Assembly: GCF_905475345.1 (NCBI RefSeq)
Contig: NC_066586.1
Coordinates: 14,247,900 to 14,311,899 of the forward strand
Length of the DNA: 64,000 nt
Reading direction: 5' to 3'
Source of the DNA: Vespula vulgaris
Taxonomy: Eukaryota > Arthropoda > Insecta > Hymenoptera > Vespidae
This document shows positions 12,626 to 23,589 of this stretch, piece by piece. Made by a program: the position numbers and the translations under genes. A model generated the notes under the pieces. That model did no database searches and was not told the origin of the DNA. It worked only from the letters and a program-made list of their open reading frames with translations. Within the stretch, counting starts at the first letter, position 1. Every line of letters begins with the position of its first letter.

Positions 12626-13621
12626 TCAGTATAGCTTCGGATAAAAAGTTTGCACGAAAACGGCCCCCTCGGGATCATCATATTTGTCCTTTTGATGACG
12701 TAAGACAAGAACAAGTTGGCGTATTCTCCTTTGACGTACGGGATAACCATCCATAAATTCTAAACCTTTATTAAATTCTTCTGACGAATCCAAAGTATTT
12801 AGATTTATGCAAACCTGTTCGGAGTACGAACCTTGATTCAGTTTTTCTATAGCTGCTTGAGCTTCAGGACTAGACAATGCGGCATGCGCAGCTTTGTCTT
12901 GATCATCTCTATTCATAAAAGCGCTTTTCCAATTATTTTCCGAATAACTTTCTGCGCTATCCAAGTACCCAAAGGCATAAGGGGCGGAAGCATGTCCTCT
13001 AGGATGTCCCTCAAAATAACCTCCATGACAAAGCTTATTTTGTGAGTCATCTAAGATTTTTGATGCGTCCGCGGCCGATGTACCGATATAACGAGCGCCA
13101 CCAGTCAACAAAACTATTCTATTTTTTTGTTCTAACCAGAGAATCTCTTTCATATAATCTGCTAACAATCTTACATTTCTTTTTAATTGTTGTATCGTTC
13201 TTTGTCTTAATTCGGCAGCATTTATCCCTGTTTGTTCGGCGATTACAGAAAAAAGACAATTATTTAGATCGATATGGACATCTTTCGGTTGACCTCTACC
13301 CCGAAAGGTCCAATGACCTGTATTATCTTTATCTATTATATGGAATTCTACGTCTATCGGAATTCCATCATTTTCTTCACCAACTGTTCGTCTTAATTCA
13401 TGTTGCGAATCCCAAATTCTTATCGGTGAACCAGTTACGTAAGCTAAAGCTGCAAGATGGATCAAACCAGCTGGTCCATGATTTTCCAGGTCTTTGATTA
13501 ATCTCATCGCTTGACGAAGATCCTCAAATTTTTCGATCGGCGAGGTTGCATTCGATCTTGAACGCAAATCTCGCAGCCTACGATCCCGATTTCTCTGTGC
13601 ATCTTCTCTTTGATTATTCAT
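12626..13621 (-). CDS. Intronless OTU-like cysteine-protease-fold protein, apparently circularly permuted
   Basis: A single uninterrupted 331-codon frame starts at 13621. Seen: a basic N-terminus (QRNRDRRLRDLRSR); a hydrophobic stretch LIHLAALAYVTGSPIRIW (53-70) like the OTU segment around ELxALAxxLxxPIxV; VEFHIID (91-97); TGHWTF with His103; then VHIDLNNCLFSVIAEQTG with Asp118 and Cys122, matching the OTU nucleophile pattern D-x(2,3)-C-L-F and followed by the helix ELRQRTIQQLKRNV. In canonical OTU proteases the Cys motif comes first and the His last, so the order here is swapped. There is no signal peptide or transmembrane helix. The C-terminal half (170-331, with HGGYFEGHPRGH) is not recognised. 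If active it would be a deubiquitinase-type protease, but this is inference. Alternatives are a degenerate or domesticated transposon or symbiont-derived protein. Confidence is high that it is a gene, moderate for the fold. Confidence 0.8.
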   Translation of the reverse strand: MNNQREDAQRNRDRRLRDLRSRSNATSPIEKFEDLRQAMRLIKDLENHGPAGLIHLAALAYVTGSPIRIWDSQHELRRTVGEENDGIPIDVEFHIIDKDNTGHWTFRGRGQPKDVHIDLNNCLFSVIAEQTGINAAELRQRTIQQLKRNVRLLADYMKEILWLEQKNRIVLLTGGARYIGTSAADASKILDDSQNKLCHGGYFEGHPRGHASAPYAFGYLDSAESYSENNWKSAFMNRDDQDKAAHAALSSPEAQAAIEKLNQGSYSEQVCINLNTLDSSEEFNKGLEFMDGYPVRQRRIRQLVLVLRHQKDKYDDPEGAVFVQTFYPKLY

Positions 13622-15240
13622 TTTTATTCCAATTTAATTTAATGTACGGTGTTTGATTTTAATTACTAGAGAATTTTCTTTTTTGATTGGTCTTCATTTT
13701 ATTTTTTCCGATATGTTGATGCCATTTTTTCTAATGATAATATTTGCGTTATCCAAATAAATTACGTCGCATAAATTATCCGTGATTAATAAAACAGTTC
13801 ATTTTTATATAAAATAATCCATCTGAGGGAAGGTTTCATAGAAGAAATATTTACAGAAAAAATTGTAATTACGATAATTACAATACCTACGTTTTTTCTG
13901 TATAAATTTCGTCTTCATTTTTCACCGATAATTTGGAATTAATTTTTGTTTACATGATCGTTCAAATATTTGAATATATTTCTTTTTTAACCTCATAATT
14001 TAGAACATTGTATGCCAAAGAAAAAAAAACTCCTTGTGTGCAATTGTTTAGTGAGACATTCATTTCGTGCTATAGTCGATATATTTATCGAAATGCTGGT
14101 AGATTAAGAACAAAAATTCGAGTGTAATTGTTTTTTTTTCTCCTCCGAAATTATTTCAAGTTCGAAAGAAGGTCAAGATGATTCGCAGATGAAGTTCTTG
14201 ATAATTTCTCGACGTCTTATCATTGTAGGACCTAAATATTAAATGATTCGCTAACCAGAGAAATCGCCATTTTTCCTGTTAAATGACGAAAGAAAGAGGG
14301 AATGGTAAGGGCTGCCAGAAGGAAGAGGAAACGATCGTTGGTAGTTGAAAGAGGTGGGGAAAAGGAAAGATAGAAGGGGTGAGAAGCAGGTGAAGTGGGG
14401 ATCTAACAGATCCCCTCGCTCGATTCGTGGGTTTCACCGGTCTCTTCGACGATCCATGGATCAGTCTCGATGCAACCGTCCTTTGGGTTTGGTTGCAGTC
14501 GTCTTTTTTTTATGCCCTCTTTACTTCGAATATGGCCACTTTATTTTTCGAGTTGGATTTCATTTTTTTCATGACAATTCCAAAGCATGGTGTTATTTTC
14601 GAACAAGTGACGAGCCTAACGAAGGAATTATTAGTATAGTGTAAATATTAATGAATTTTTCGTGTCTAATCGTAAGATGCGTTTACGAGCTTTTTTTTCT
14701 TATTAATGTGTACGAAGTGAAATCATTTTTTACTGGGTCAAAATCGTTAAAAGATTTTTAGTGAAACTCGATAATAGATTCTTAAGAGTATACTCTCGGC
14801 GTTATCCACTATTTTATATTCTTTTTCTTTTTATATTTTTTTGACGATCATAAGTGATACAAGATATAGGAACATATCGAAGATACGATCGTTTGAGCGA
14901 CGATACGATCGTTCGAGCATTGAAGTCGGTAGCATGAATGTTCTGTATGCCGTCTGTTCGGAGAGTTCGATGCGTGGATAAGAAGCTACATTTTTTTTGT
15001 CGAACAAAAATAATATCATTCGTTCGATTTGCGGAGGAAAAAGATTTGATTTTAATTATCTCGCACGTAGAAGATTTATTTTTAAAATATATGATCGTTC
15101 CGAGTATAATTTTAACGAAACAATTCGATATCTCGTAGTAAGTTCGATATCAATAGGATAACATCTTTTTTCGCATTGATATCAAGAAGTAAAAAAATTT
15201 GATTACTGAATAAGATAAAACGGCAATTAAAATTACCGCC
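13622..15240. other. Intergenic DNA without a recognisable gene
   Basis: AT-rich DNA. It includes a purine-rich block at 14280-14400 and a GC-richer 14400-14640 stretch that is open in two plus frames, but no splice-supported or family-recognisable protein. Nothing else is supported. Confidence 0.5.
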
Positions 15241-15269
15241 GTTTCGAAACGTATAATTTTTTTTTCATC

Positions 15270-15745
15270 AGGCAGGTGGCGCTGATCGTTGGCCCAGTTC
15301 AAAACGCGCCAATCGACATTTTTTTTGCGTCGTTAATAAACGATTCCTTCGAAGCGCGATTTCGAAGACCCGCTTATTATCGAGAAAACCATCGACGATA
15401 TACGAGAACGCGATCAAAAATTTCGATCAACGAACATCGAGTGGATACCTTTCGAACATTTTGCGAACGAGGTAACCTGATTAATAGTGCGCAGTTGAAA
15501 TTGTTCGTTGGTTGGAATTCGTCGTGGTAAAGTGTGTACGTACGAGCGTGCGTGTGTAGTGTATGTGTGCGTGTGTATGATCGTGCAGTGCGTGTGTGTT
15601 CGAAACAGTGTCTTTTATTATATTTCATTTCATCATTTATCATCGTTCTTTTTTATGATGGATACAAGCTGAACGAATATTCATTTATCCGTTGGATCTT
15701 CTTTCGAAAAGGACTACTTTCGACGGGCATGTATGGCTGGTAAAT
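15270..15745 (+). promoter_or_regulatory. Possible transcription-start/5' UTR region (weak)
   Basis: A GC-richer island with CGA/TCG-rich sequence is followed by a (GTGC/GTGT)-rich tract (15535-15610) and ends near a donor-like GCTG then GTAAAT at 15741. This texture resembles insect 5' UTR exons of long genes. There is no protein similarity in its 84- and 69-codon open frames and no TATA box in a convincing place. Confidence is low. Confidence 0.2.
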
Positions 15746-15913
15746 ATCTTATACTAATATATTCTACATAAAATCTCCAACGGACAAAGCTCGATTTTAA
15801 TCGTCCATTCTATTCTATTCTACTTTGAAGTTAACCTCGAAATTATTATAAAAAAGAATCAAATATGCAGCAATAGATGCACATAACCATTACTTATGCT
15901 CTTTCTTTCACGC

Positions 15914-15914
<1 letters not shown>

Positions 15915-15956
<42 letters not shown>
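15915..15956. repeat. (TA)n microsatellite
   Basis: An uninterrupted run of 21 TA units, followed by further interrupted TA-rich sequence to about 16090. Confidence 0.95.
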
Positions 15957-15960
<4 letters not shown>

Positions 15961-16390
15961 CATTTTCACGTACGTATATATACATATAAACATATATAGA
16001 TATATATATATATTTACCTAACATTTATATATACGCACATATATCATATATATATATACATCATAATTTCATATTCATATATATTATTCATTATCATGTC
16101 ATATTTTATGATCGAATACATATGTATATATACAATTATAAATATAAAAATCGTTGGTAGGATCGAACGATCACTTTCGATTCTCGAAAGTCGTCGACTT
16201 CGAAGAAGATCGAGTTTAATGGTCGCAAAGAGTGTTGGTAAGGAAATGACAGGGAAAAGCGAGATATGCGTATGCCACCTACAAACGTTATTCTCGATAT
16301 TCTTGTACGTGTTGCATTCGCGCGTGCATCGTATTCTCACTGTTGTTGCTGTTGCTACTGTTGTTGCTTTTACCATATGGGATATATATA

Positions 16391-16531
16391 TCGGGTGTCG
16401 TATTTTAAACGATATGGTCAAATATCTCCGATTCTATTAATTTGATAAAAAATGTTTCAAATAAAAATTGCTATATTTTGAGGGGGGAAGTATAATATTT
16501 ATTTGTTATTAATATTACTTATTTTCGATAT

Positions 16532-16573
<42 letters not shown>

Positions 16574-17224
16574 GGTGTCGTATTTTAAACGATATGGTCA
16601 AATATCTGCGATTCTATTAATTTGATAAAAAAATGTTTCAAACAAAAGTCGCTATATTTTGAGGGGATAAATGTAATATTTATTTGCTATTAATATTACT
16701 TATTTTCAAGATACTGATATCATAATAATTTTTTTTGATGGTAATCTTCATTTTAAGCCGAACTGAAGTTATAGAGGATATCAATGCGAGTCTAACGAGC
16801 ACTAATAATGTGCCTTTTTATTAATATTTCATCGAATTATATACAGTATAGTATAATAGGTAAATATATTAGCACGACACGGATATGACACGAATACGAC
16901 ATTTATACGACGGACATGTTATGTATATAATACATGTACGAATATACGACAAAGATACGATACAGTATAATATAATATATATGTCTAATATTATATATTT
17001 ATATTATACAATTATACCATATATTATAATAATGATATTAGTAATATTACTCGATGAAATATAAATGAAATAATATATAACAATAATATCTTCAATGAAA
17101 TTGCTGCAATAAATATTACAACATATTCCTCCATTAAAATCTAGTAACTTTTATTTAAAACATTTATTTATTAAACTAATAGGGTTGAATATATTTGGTC
17201 ATATCATAAAAATGAGTCACCCGA
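16391..17224. mobile_element. Small non-autonomous element with ~130-bp inverted termini in TA repeats, plus an extra left terminus
   Basis: A block starting TCGGGTGTCGTATTTTAAAC at 16571-16720 recurs in inverted, diverged form at 17224-17085, where the minus strand starts TCGGGTGACTCATTTTTATG. The two ends enclose about 360 bp with no ORF. Both outer ends abut TATATA runs, as expected for insertion at TA dinucleotides (Tc1/mariner-type MITE behaviour). A third, nearly identical direct copy of the left end lies at 16391-16539, exactly 180 bp upstream and separated by a (TA)n run. Total size of the inverted-repeat unit is 654 bp. No transposase is encoded. Family assignment is inference. Confidence 0.65.
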
Positions 17225-17261
17225 TATATATATACATATATATATATATTTCTATATAAGT

Positions 17262-17490
17262 GTGCTTTCAGCACAATATGCGTATTCGAGGATCGTACGT
17301 TCGAGAGCGTTTCTGTTTCCTCTCACGCACGAATGCGCGTTCAGGCACGTAGCTATTCAATACGCATCCGCCTTTGCAGTCGTGGCACTGGTAATAATGC
17401 GTCGGCCATTGGTCACGCGACGATGCCACTACGCGGTTCAAGTTCTTCGAGATTTCCCTTTTAATCTACCGATAATTTTTAATTTACTTT
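17262..17490. other. GC-richer unique island, candidate conserved noncoding element
   Basis: CG-rich words stand out against the flanking AT-rich DNA, immediately after the TIR element. The region is open on the plus strand for 77 codons, but no family is recognisable and no splice sites fit. Conservation cannot be judged without alignment. Confidence 0.25.
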
Positions 17491-17617
17491 TGTGAAATTC
17501 CATCCTTCCTCTTATTTTTTACGATCAATATGACAATTATCTATAAGAAATCGAATCGAATTAAAAACTAACAATATGTTTCCAAACTTATATCATTGGT
17601 TACAATCTTCAAAAAGT

Positions 17618-17898
17618 GCAGCTCTTTTCTTGGCGGTTCATTTGAATTTGTTTTTTGAAACAACGAAAGAAATGAATCAACTTAAGTTTATATAATAATT
17701 GATTACGATCAATCTAATAAATCCGAATAAATAGAACAAATATATATCGTTCGTTATAATTAAAAAAAAAATAGTGTTCTTTTCTTGGCGGTTTATTTGA
17801 ATTTGTTGTTCGAAACGACGGAAGAAATGGATCACCTAAAGTTTGTATAATAATTCCAGTAGTTAATCTAATGAACCCGAACAAATAGAGCAAAGTAT
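17618..17898. repeat. Degenerate direct duplication, unit about 156 bp
   Basis: The unit beginning CTCTTTTCTTGGCGGTTCAT at about 17624 recurs as TTCTTTTCTTGGCGGTTTAT at about 17776. Matching order continues through GAATTTGTT, GAAACAACG/GAAACGACG, GAAGAAATGGATCA-like and TATAATAATT to AATAGAACAAA/AATAGAGCAAA. Two copies are seen. No coding potential. Confidence 0.7.
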
Positions 17899-17899
17899 T

Positions 17900-20756
17900 A
17901 AGAAGAAGGTAGGAAAAGAGATTAGGTGCTTCGATCTTCTCGTAGATCAGTAAAATCCTGAGGCAACTCTAGGATGGCGTGCCAAGTAAGTCGAGAAAGA
18001 TTCTCTTGCTCTCTCGGTCTATATCTCGAACACCGCAATAGAGCGTGACGCTTGCGATTCCAACAGTCAGATATATTATCGTACGATCGTTATCGGGGCT
18101 GCGTTATATGGCGTACTATAAATGTATAACTTTGCCACGATATATCCAACGAGTTTAGCGCATACCTAATATCCTATATGGCTTGAGAACATATTTTCAA
18201 ATAATCAGAATCCGTTAGATCGAAAAGTTAACGGTAATTAATATTCTCCAAAATATAAGAAATCATACATGGGAATTTATTTATTAGGTCAGTATTTTGA
18301 TCCAATGATGATCAATGAATGATCAATATTTAGAATAAAGTATCAATACGTGATATAAATGACACTATACTGATATTTATTTATACTGAATATCCATATA
18401 CGTAAAATATTCATTTATTTTACAAAATATTTATCATTAACTAATAAAAATACTGATCAAATAAATTTGAAGCGATCATATATTGTTATCGTTCTATTAA
18501 AAATACAAGTAAAATTATATCGACGATGATCATTTTGAATAAAATTATTATCATTATAATTGCACGTTACTTAAATATCGTCGAAATAAATCAATCAACT
18601 GATAGAAAATCATATCTCGATCTTATCTTTGAAAATAAAATAATATCTGGTGATAACGTTAGATCGATCATTTAAAAAAAAAAAAACAAACAAACTAACA
18701 AACAAAAACGACACGTTGATAATAATTTGATTAAATAAAATAAAAATTTTGGCGACAAGTTATGAAGAAAATCTCGTTGGAGTATCGTGGACGTTTGATA
18801 TTGCAATGGTCCACGGTTTAATTAACACGATCGTTGATGACTCAATTTCTAAGTTGATCGTACGCGATGATTCCAATGGAACGAGCCAGACATCGTCCAA
18901 GAATCTAATGAAATGCGAGTAAGTACTTCCTATGAAGATCCGTCGTTAATGACGTTGTCCGTGCAGATAAGCTCGTGCAACACGCTGCGAAATTCCAGTT
19001 AAATGAGAAAGAAATATGAAGAAGGAGAAGAAGGTACAAGTAGAGGGGAGAGGGTTGGAGAAAGGATATGGGGAGAAAGGAATGGGGGTCACGGAGAGGA
19101 ATAGTTATAGTCGTTATAACGGCCTCCGGAAAATATTCCTCCCTAGGAATGGTTTGATGAGTTTGAAAATGTGATTTAACATTACGATATATCGAATCTG
19201 CGACAACTTCAAAGTATAGGAAATTAGATAGGACGACTAATTTCTTTCGATGGGGATATAACGTTAATCGATAAATTAACGAGAAACTAACGGAGGTTTC
19301 GTTAATGTTAGGTTTCAAGATCGTTTAATTTATCGATACGAATATAAACGTCAATCGTAAACTCGTAAGAATCAAATTTTTTATTTGTCAAAGGATATAT
19401 GACATTTTTCGAGAAATTTCTTCGTTTGGAGAATACACGTAGATGTGTGTGTGTGTGTGTGATCTACGTATATACCTAGCAATCGTTCGTTCCTTAACAC
19501 GATTTATTTTTAATAGAGATATACAAGATTTATTGCTATAAGAATTTAAAATTCATAACGAGGTTATCGTTCACGTCGTTCTACGTTTCTCATTGAAATT
19601 TTCGATGAAAATCCTAAGTGACAGCTCGGTAACACTTATATCGTTTCGCATCAATGATTACGTCTAATCACGTACGATCCAACGAGCTTAATTAATTTAT
19701 TAAAAGCTTTATCACCTCGGTTACGTTACAAAGTAATCGTCCGTGCGTATAACCGGCTCTCTTGTAAATCTCATCGATAGTATAGGCGTGTGCATTTAAT
19801 AGTAGACGTTACGTTAATTACAATCGTTATTCTTACGATAAGTTAGTTTCTCGATCGAATCAGTGTTGTTTCTCTGTTTTACGGATACGATCATTTAATA
19901 TTGAATATTATTTCTATTTGAAGCTACCAACTTATTTTTTTTTTTTCTTATTTTTTAACTTTTTTCTATCCAACGAAACGAACTCTTAACTACTATTAAC
20001 GTTGGCACACACACACTCTCTCTCTCTCTCTATCTCTATTTCTGTCTTTCTTTTTGAGAGTTGTAAATTAAACGAGTGATTCTACGCTCGTATTACTTAC
20101 AAAGCATTATTACGACCTCGACATTATCCTTTTTACCGTCGAACGCGAATGATTTAAATCTAGCCCAAGGCCGTTTTACTCGGTTGTTTTTCACTTTAAT
20201 TATTATCCGTGTAAGTACCACCTTCGGAGGATACGACGTAACTTGAACAGTTACATCTATACATTCGGGTTTTGTAGATCCGTGAACATGCTCGAGAAAG
20301 TGAGCTTGCTAACATTATACTCAGTAAGAAATAAATGGAAAGAGAGAAAGGGAAAGAGAATGTTATAGCGATAGCTATAGGGACAGCCAGTAATTAGTAG
20401 GTACTCATTTATTTTATATAACTTCTTTTTCTCTCTTTCTCTTTCTCTTTTCCTTTCTCTCTCTCTCTCTCTTCGGTTAGTCATTTCTCAGTATTGGTAA
20501 ATGATCTTCGATGAAAGTTGCTAGTCTCAAATATTGAATTATTGCGGTTATCGCTATAAATTCAATATTCAAGTTTTGCTTTTTCGTTTTCCGGACGTAT
20601 GAATCTCATTGATCGATAAGCTCTTGTATATTCATAGAAATATGGACGATACAAACTATCGACAAACTGTCGTAATATTCTCGGAGTATACGAATTATCT
20701 TGATCTTTATGTACTATGTAAATCATTAAAAGAAAAAAATATGATGTCTCGATGGA
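17900..20756. other. Noncoding stretch with one GC-richer island
   Basis: No gene seen. The part at about 17930-18190 is unique and CG-richer, and ends with CTATAAATG and ATATGGCTTG words, so it is a candidate regulatory island. A purine-rich block at 19010-19100 gives an artefactual minus-strand open frame. Short (CT)n at 20017-20032 and (GT)n at 19446-19460. Confidence 0.4.
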
Positions 20757-20763
20757 AAGAGAG

Positions 20764-20766
<3 letters not shown>

Positions 20767-20818
<52 letters not shown>
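20767..20818. repeat. (GA)n microsatellite
   Basis: About 26 GA units. Translations of this run (RERERE on one strand, SLSLSL on the other) make spurious open frames. Confidence 0.95.
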
Positions 20819-21856
20819 CAGAAAAGGTGTAAATTCTAGTGACTGTCGTTGACGATGCCGTTTATTTATGGTGGTCGAAGCGTGAACATGATCTCTTAGC
20901 TGATACAAAATGGAAAGTAGGTGGTATTATGGAATCGATTTACTGTAAGGAAGACAATGATTTTATTTATGTTCGATCTTATTGTTAGGAATAAAAGCTA
21001 CACACACACATATAAAGTTATCTAAAGATGTTAAGAAAGAGAAAGAATCTAAAGAATCGAAAGATGCTTTCTTTTTTCATCGAATAGTGTTGAAATTTTC
21101 AATAAAATTCTTGCGATATTCCTCGCGAATTAATTAAATTTCACGAGAAAAATTTTTCTCACGGTTTATAATTAATTTGGAAATATTCGAAAGTGTCGAA
21201 CTCCTGGGAACGTCTATCTGTTAATTCTTTTATATAAAGAATTATGATCGTACGAGGATATCGCGAGGATAATAAATGTACCACATTCTTTCTTTTTTTT
21301 TCTTCTTCTTCTTTTTCTCTTGTTTGCTTCGATTGGCATCCCCCTTTAGCGCATATTCCTAGGTATAATTAGATATCATTATTACAAGGTAGCTCGATCA
21401 TTGCGTCCAGGAAGTAAAGAGAGTCGCGATATCGACGTTTAACGTTACTATAGTTGCGATGGCAAAGGTACTCGAGCGGAAAATTTCCAGGTAGGTAGTT
21501 CATAGTAAAACCTGGACCATTTATCTAATATCTCGTCACGCGTACGTACATTCTTGTTTTCTACATTAATTAGCTTAATCGCGTCTCCATGATCGGCTTC
21601 CAGGTCGTTTCGTAGTACGTACATATATACCGTTCGAATTTCTCCGTTTAGGAAAATTGCTTAAAGGAATATTGCCTGAATACGTAAATAAGTTGTAATA
21701 ATGATCATTGCTATGACTATTATTCATGATTATTTGTAATAATAATCATTGACGAGAAGAGTTATTACGTGCTTGTTGAGCTTTAGATAGGTACCTATCA
21801 TTAACTTGAATTTTTTCACGAGGACGAAGAAGAATAAAAGGAAAAAGAAAATAAAA

Positions 21857-21858
<2 letters not shown>

Positions 21859-21904
<46 letters not shown>
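21859..21904. repeat. (GA)n microsatellite
   Basis: About 23 uninterrupted GA units in purine-rich flanks. Confidence 0.95.
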
Positions 21905-21906
<2 letters not shown>

Positions 21907-22103
21907 AAGAAATAAATATTCGAAAGGTAAATATTTTTAAGTTAACGAGTATTCGATCGGTAGCAGAAAAAAGGCGACGAGTCATCTTCGGCGAGCTTCT
22001 TCGTTGTGGACGATCTCAGTTTAACTTTCGGGTTACCGGTTGGTCTGCTTGCTTCCAACCGCAAATAAAAAAAGGAAAAAGAACGAAAACGAGAGGTCGA
22101 GAG

Positions 22104-22127
22104 AGATAGATAGATAGATAGATAGAT

Positions 22128-22174
<47 letters not shown>
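22104..22174. repeat. Compound (GATA)n-(GA)n microsatellite
   Basis: About 6 GATA units (22104-22130) run directly into an interrupted (GA)n tract. Confidence 0.9.
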
Positions 22175-22179
<5 letters not shown>

Positions 22180-23030
22180 CGGAGAAGAGGAAAAGAAAGA
22201 AGAAAAATAATCCTACCGTAGACGTATTACACGTTTCACCGAGTATCCTCAGCCTCCTTTCTCAAATGCAAGGACCTTAAATCCTCTTCTCTTCCTTGTG
22301 GTTTTATGCGCGCGCAAGCGCATAATAACCATGACGTCGTCTCGCGTTTCGTTGCTACACCCATCGGTTGCTTTCTAATCCTTGTACGAACGATAAATTA
22401 TTAAATCTCTCGGTGTTACTTTTAATCCCATAAGCTCGACGAGGTACCTCAATCCTGATTGAGATTACATATCGTAAATACAAATAACTGATCCGATATA
22501 TAACGATTTCGAACGATCGAAATCAAATAAATAATTATAAATTACGATAATAATTGACTGTTCGATTAATTAATTAACGAATCAACGTTTAATCATATTT
22601 CTTCTCCCTCTCCCTCTCCCTATTCCAAGGACCAACAACGAAACGAACAAATTCTTATCTCATTTTCTTCTCTTAACAAGGATCATCCCCTATTTATAAA
22701 ATATCTTTTTCTTCTTTCCTTTCTATACCTACGTATACATATAAATACATTTATTATGTACGTACGTCCTCATGAAAATTATTATCGAGTTTCGATCATT
22801 AGTAACATTGCGCTGGCTCGCGCAATAAACGGCTATCGCTTATCCTCGAACAAAACGTTCGTACGTTGGGATTCGACGGTCTTTGCACTTCGTCTCGTAG
22901 TATGTAGTATTACACTACCGCACCAAGAGGCATTATGTTCGTTCTTTCTTTGTGTGTCTCTCTCCATTTCTCTTTCTCTCTCTCTCTCTCTTTCGCGTTA
23001 TTTAGTCGGCCGGCTGACTCGCTTGCTGGC
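22175..23030. other. Noncoding stretch with CG-richer islands at 22290-22380 and 22790-22940
   Basis: No gene recognised. The second island (around GCGCTGGCTCGCGCAATAAA) is unique sequence, and its 145-codon plus frame runs into the TC and GGTT repeats, so it is not credible as a protein. Confidence 0.3.
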
Positions 23031-23129
23031 TTGTTGGTTGGTCGGTTGGTTGGTTGATCGGTTGGTTGCTTGGTTGGTTGCTTGGTTGCTTGGTTGCTTG
23101 GTTGCTTGGTTGGTTGCTTGGTTGGTTGG
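23031..23129. repeat. GGTT/GCTT tetranucleotide minisatellite
   Basis: About 25 four-base units, mostly GGTT with interspersed GCTT and GGTC, flanked by (TC)n at 22970-22992 and a CGCGCTCGCGCGCG run. The frame encodes WLVGWL-type repeats on plus and NQPSNQ-type on minus; neither is a gene. Confidence 0.9.
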
Positions 23130-23286
23130 CTCGCGCTCGCGCGCGCCAGTCTTGTACCTTGAATTTCGAAGGAACGTACGAAAGCAACGATAATTTATTC
23201 CACGGTCGTAAACTTCGTAGCGGACAGCCTTCCTACGCTTGTTTCCTCTCGAGCCAAAAGTGCTAAGCAAACACGTATCCAGGGGG

Positions 23287-23289
<3 letters not shown>

Positions 23290-23322
<33 letters not shown>

Positions 23323-23405
23323 GTTGCAGATATATTCTCTCTCTCTTTCTCTCTCTTTCTTTCTCTTTCACTCTCTCTCTCTCTTTTTTCTCTCATTCTT
23401 CGTAT
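23290..23405. repeat. (TC)n tracts with interruptions
   Basis: (TC)13 at 23290-23317, then imperfect TC/TTC tracts to about 23400. Confidence 0.9.
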
Positions 23406-23540
23406 ACATATACAAATACACACACACACACAAGTTCGGTCTTTTCTTCTTCCACTATTTCTTCTCTCCTACGCTTCTCTATCTGAGTATCGCCATCTCG
23501 TCTCTTACAGCTCGCTTCGGTAATTCCCTCTCTCTCTTTT

Positions 23541-23583
23541 CTTCTTCTTCTTCTTCTTCTTCTTCTTCTTCTTCTTCTTCTTT
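23541..23583. repeat. (CTT)n microsatellite
   Basis: About 14 CTT units. The poly-serine frame is a translation artefact. Confidence 0.9.
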
Positions 23584-23589
23584 CTCTTC

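Noticed and set aside
13042..13497. 151-codon plus-strand frame
   Set aside because: Antisense shadow of the OTU-like gene, whose minus-strand frame is longer and shows recognisable motifs.
12626..13621. Bacterial contamination or assembly artefact as the source of the intronless gene
   Set aside because: AT content and codon use match the neighbours, a minus-strand AATAAA follows the stop, and the flanks are continuous insect DNA.
15276..15530. 84-codon frame with charged composition
   Set aside because: No similarity, no splice-consistent ends, and overlaps a CGA-rich island better explained as leader or regulatory DNA.
16096..16421. 114- and 125-codon overlapping frames on opposite strands
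   Set aside because: Mutually antisense, partly in TA repeats and running into the TIR copy; no family similarity.
20609..20908. Open frames rich in RERERE or SLSLSL here and at many other GA/TC tracts (21746, 23239, 27580, 33141, 39866, 43607, 47264, 52003, 54210)
   Set aside because: They are translations of dinucleotide or purine/pyrimidine repeats on both strands, without splice support or any protein-like sequence outside the repeat.
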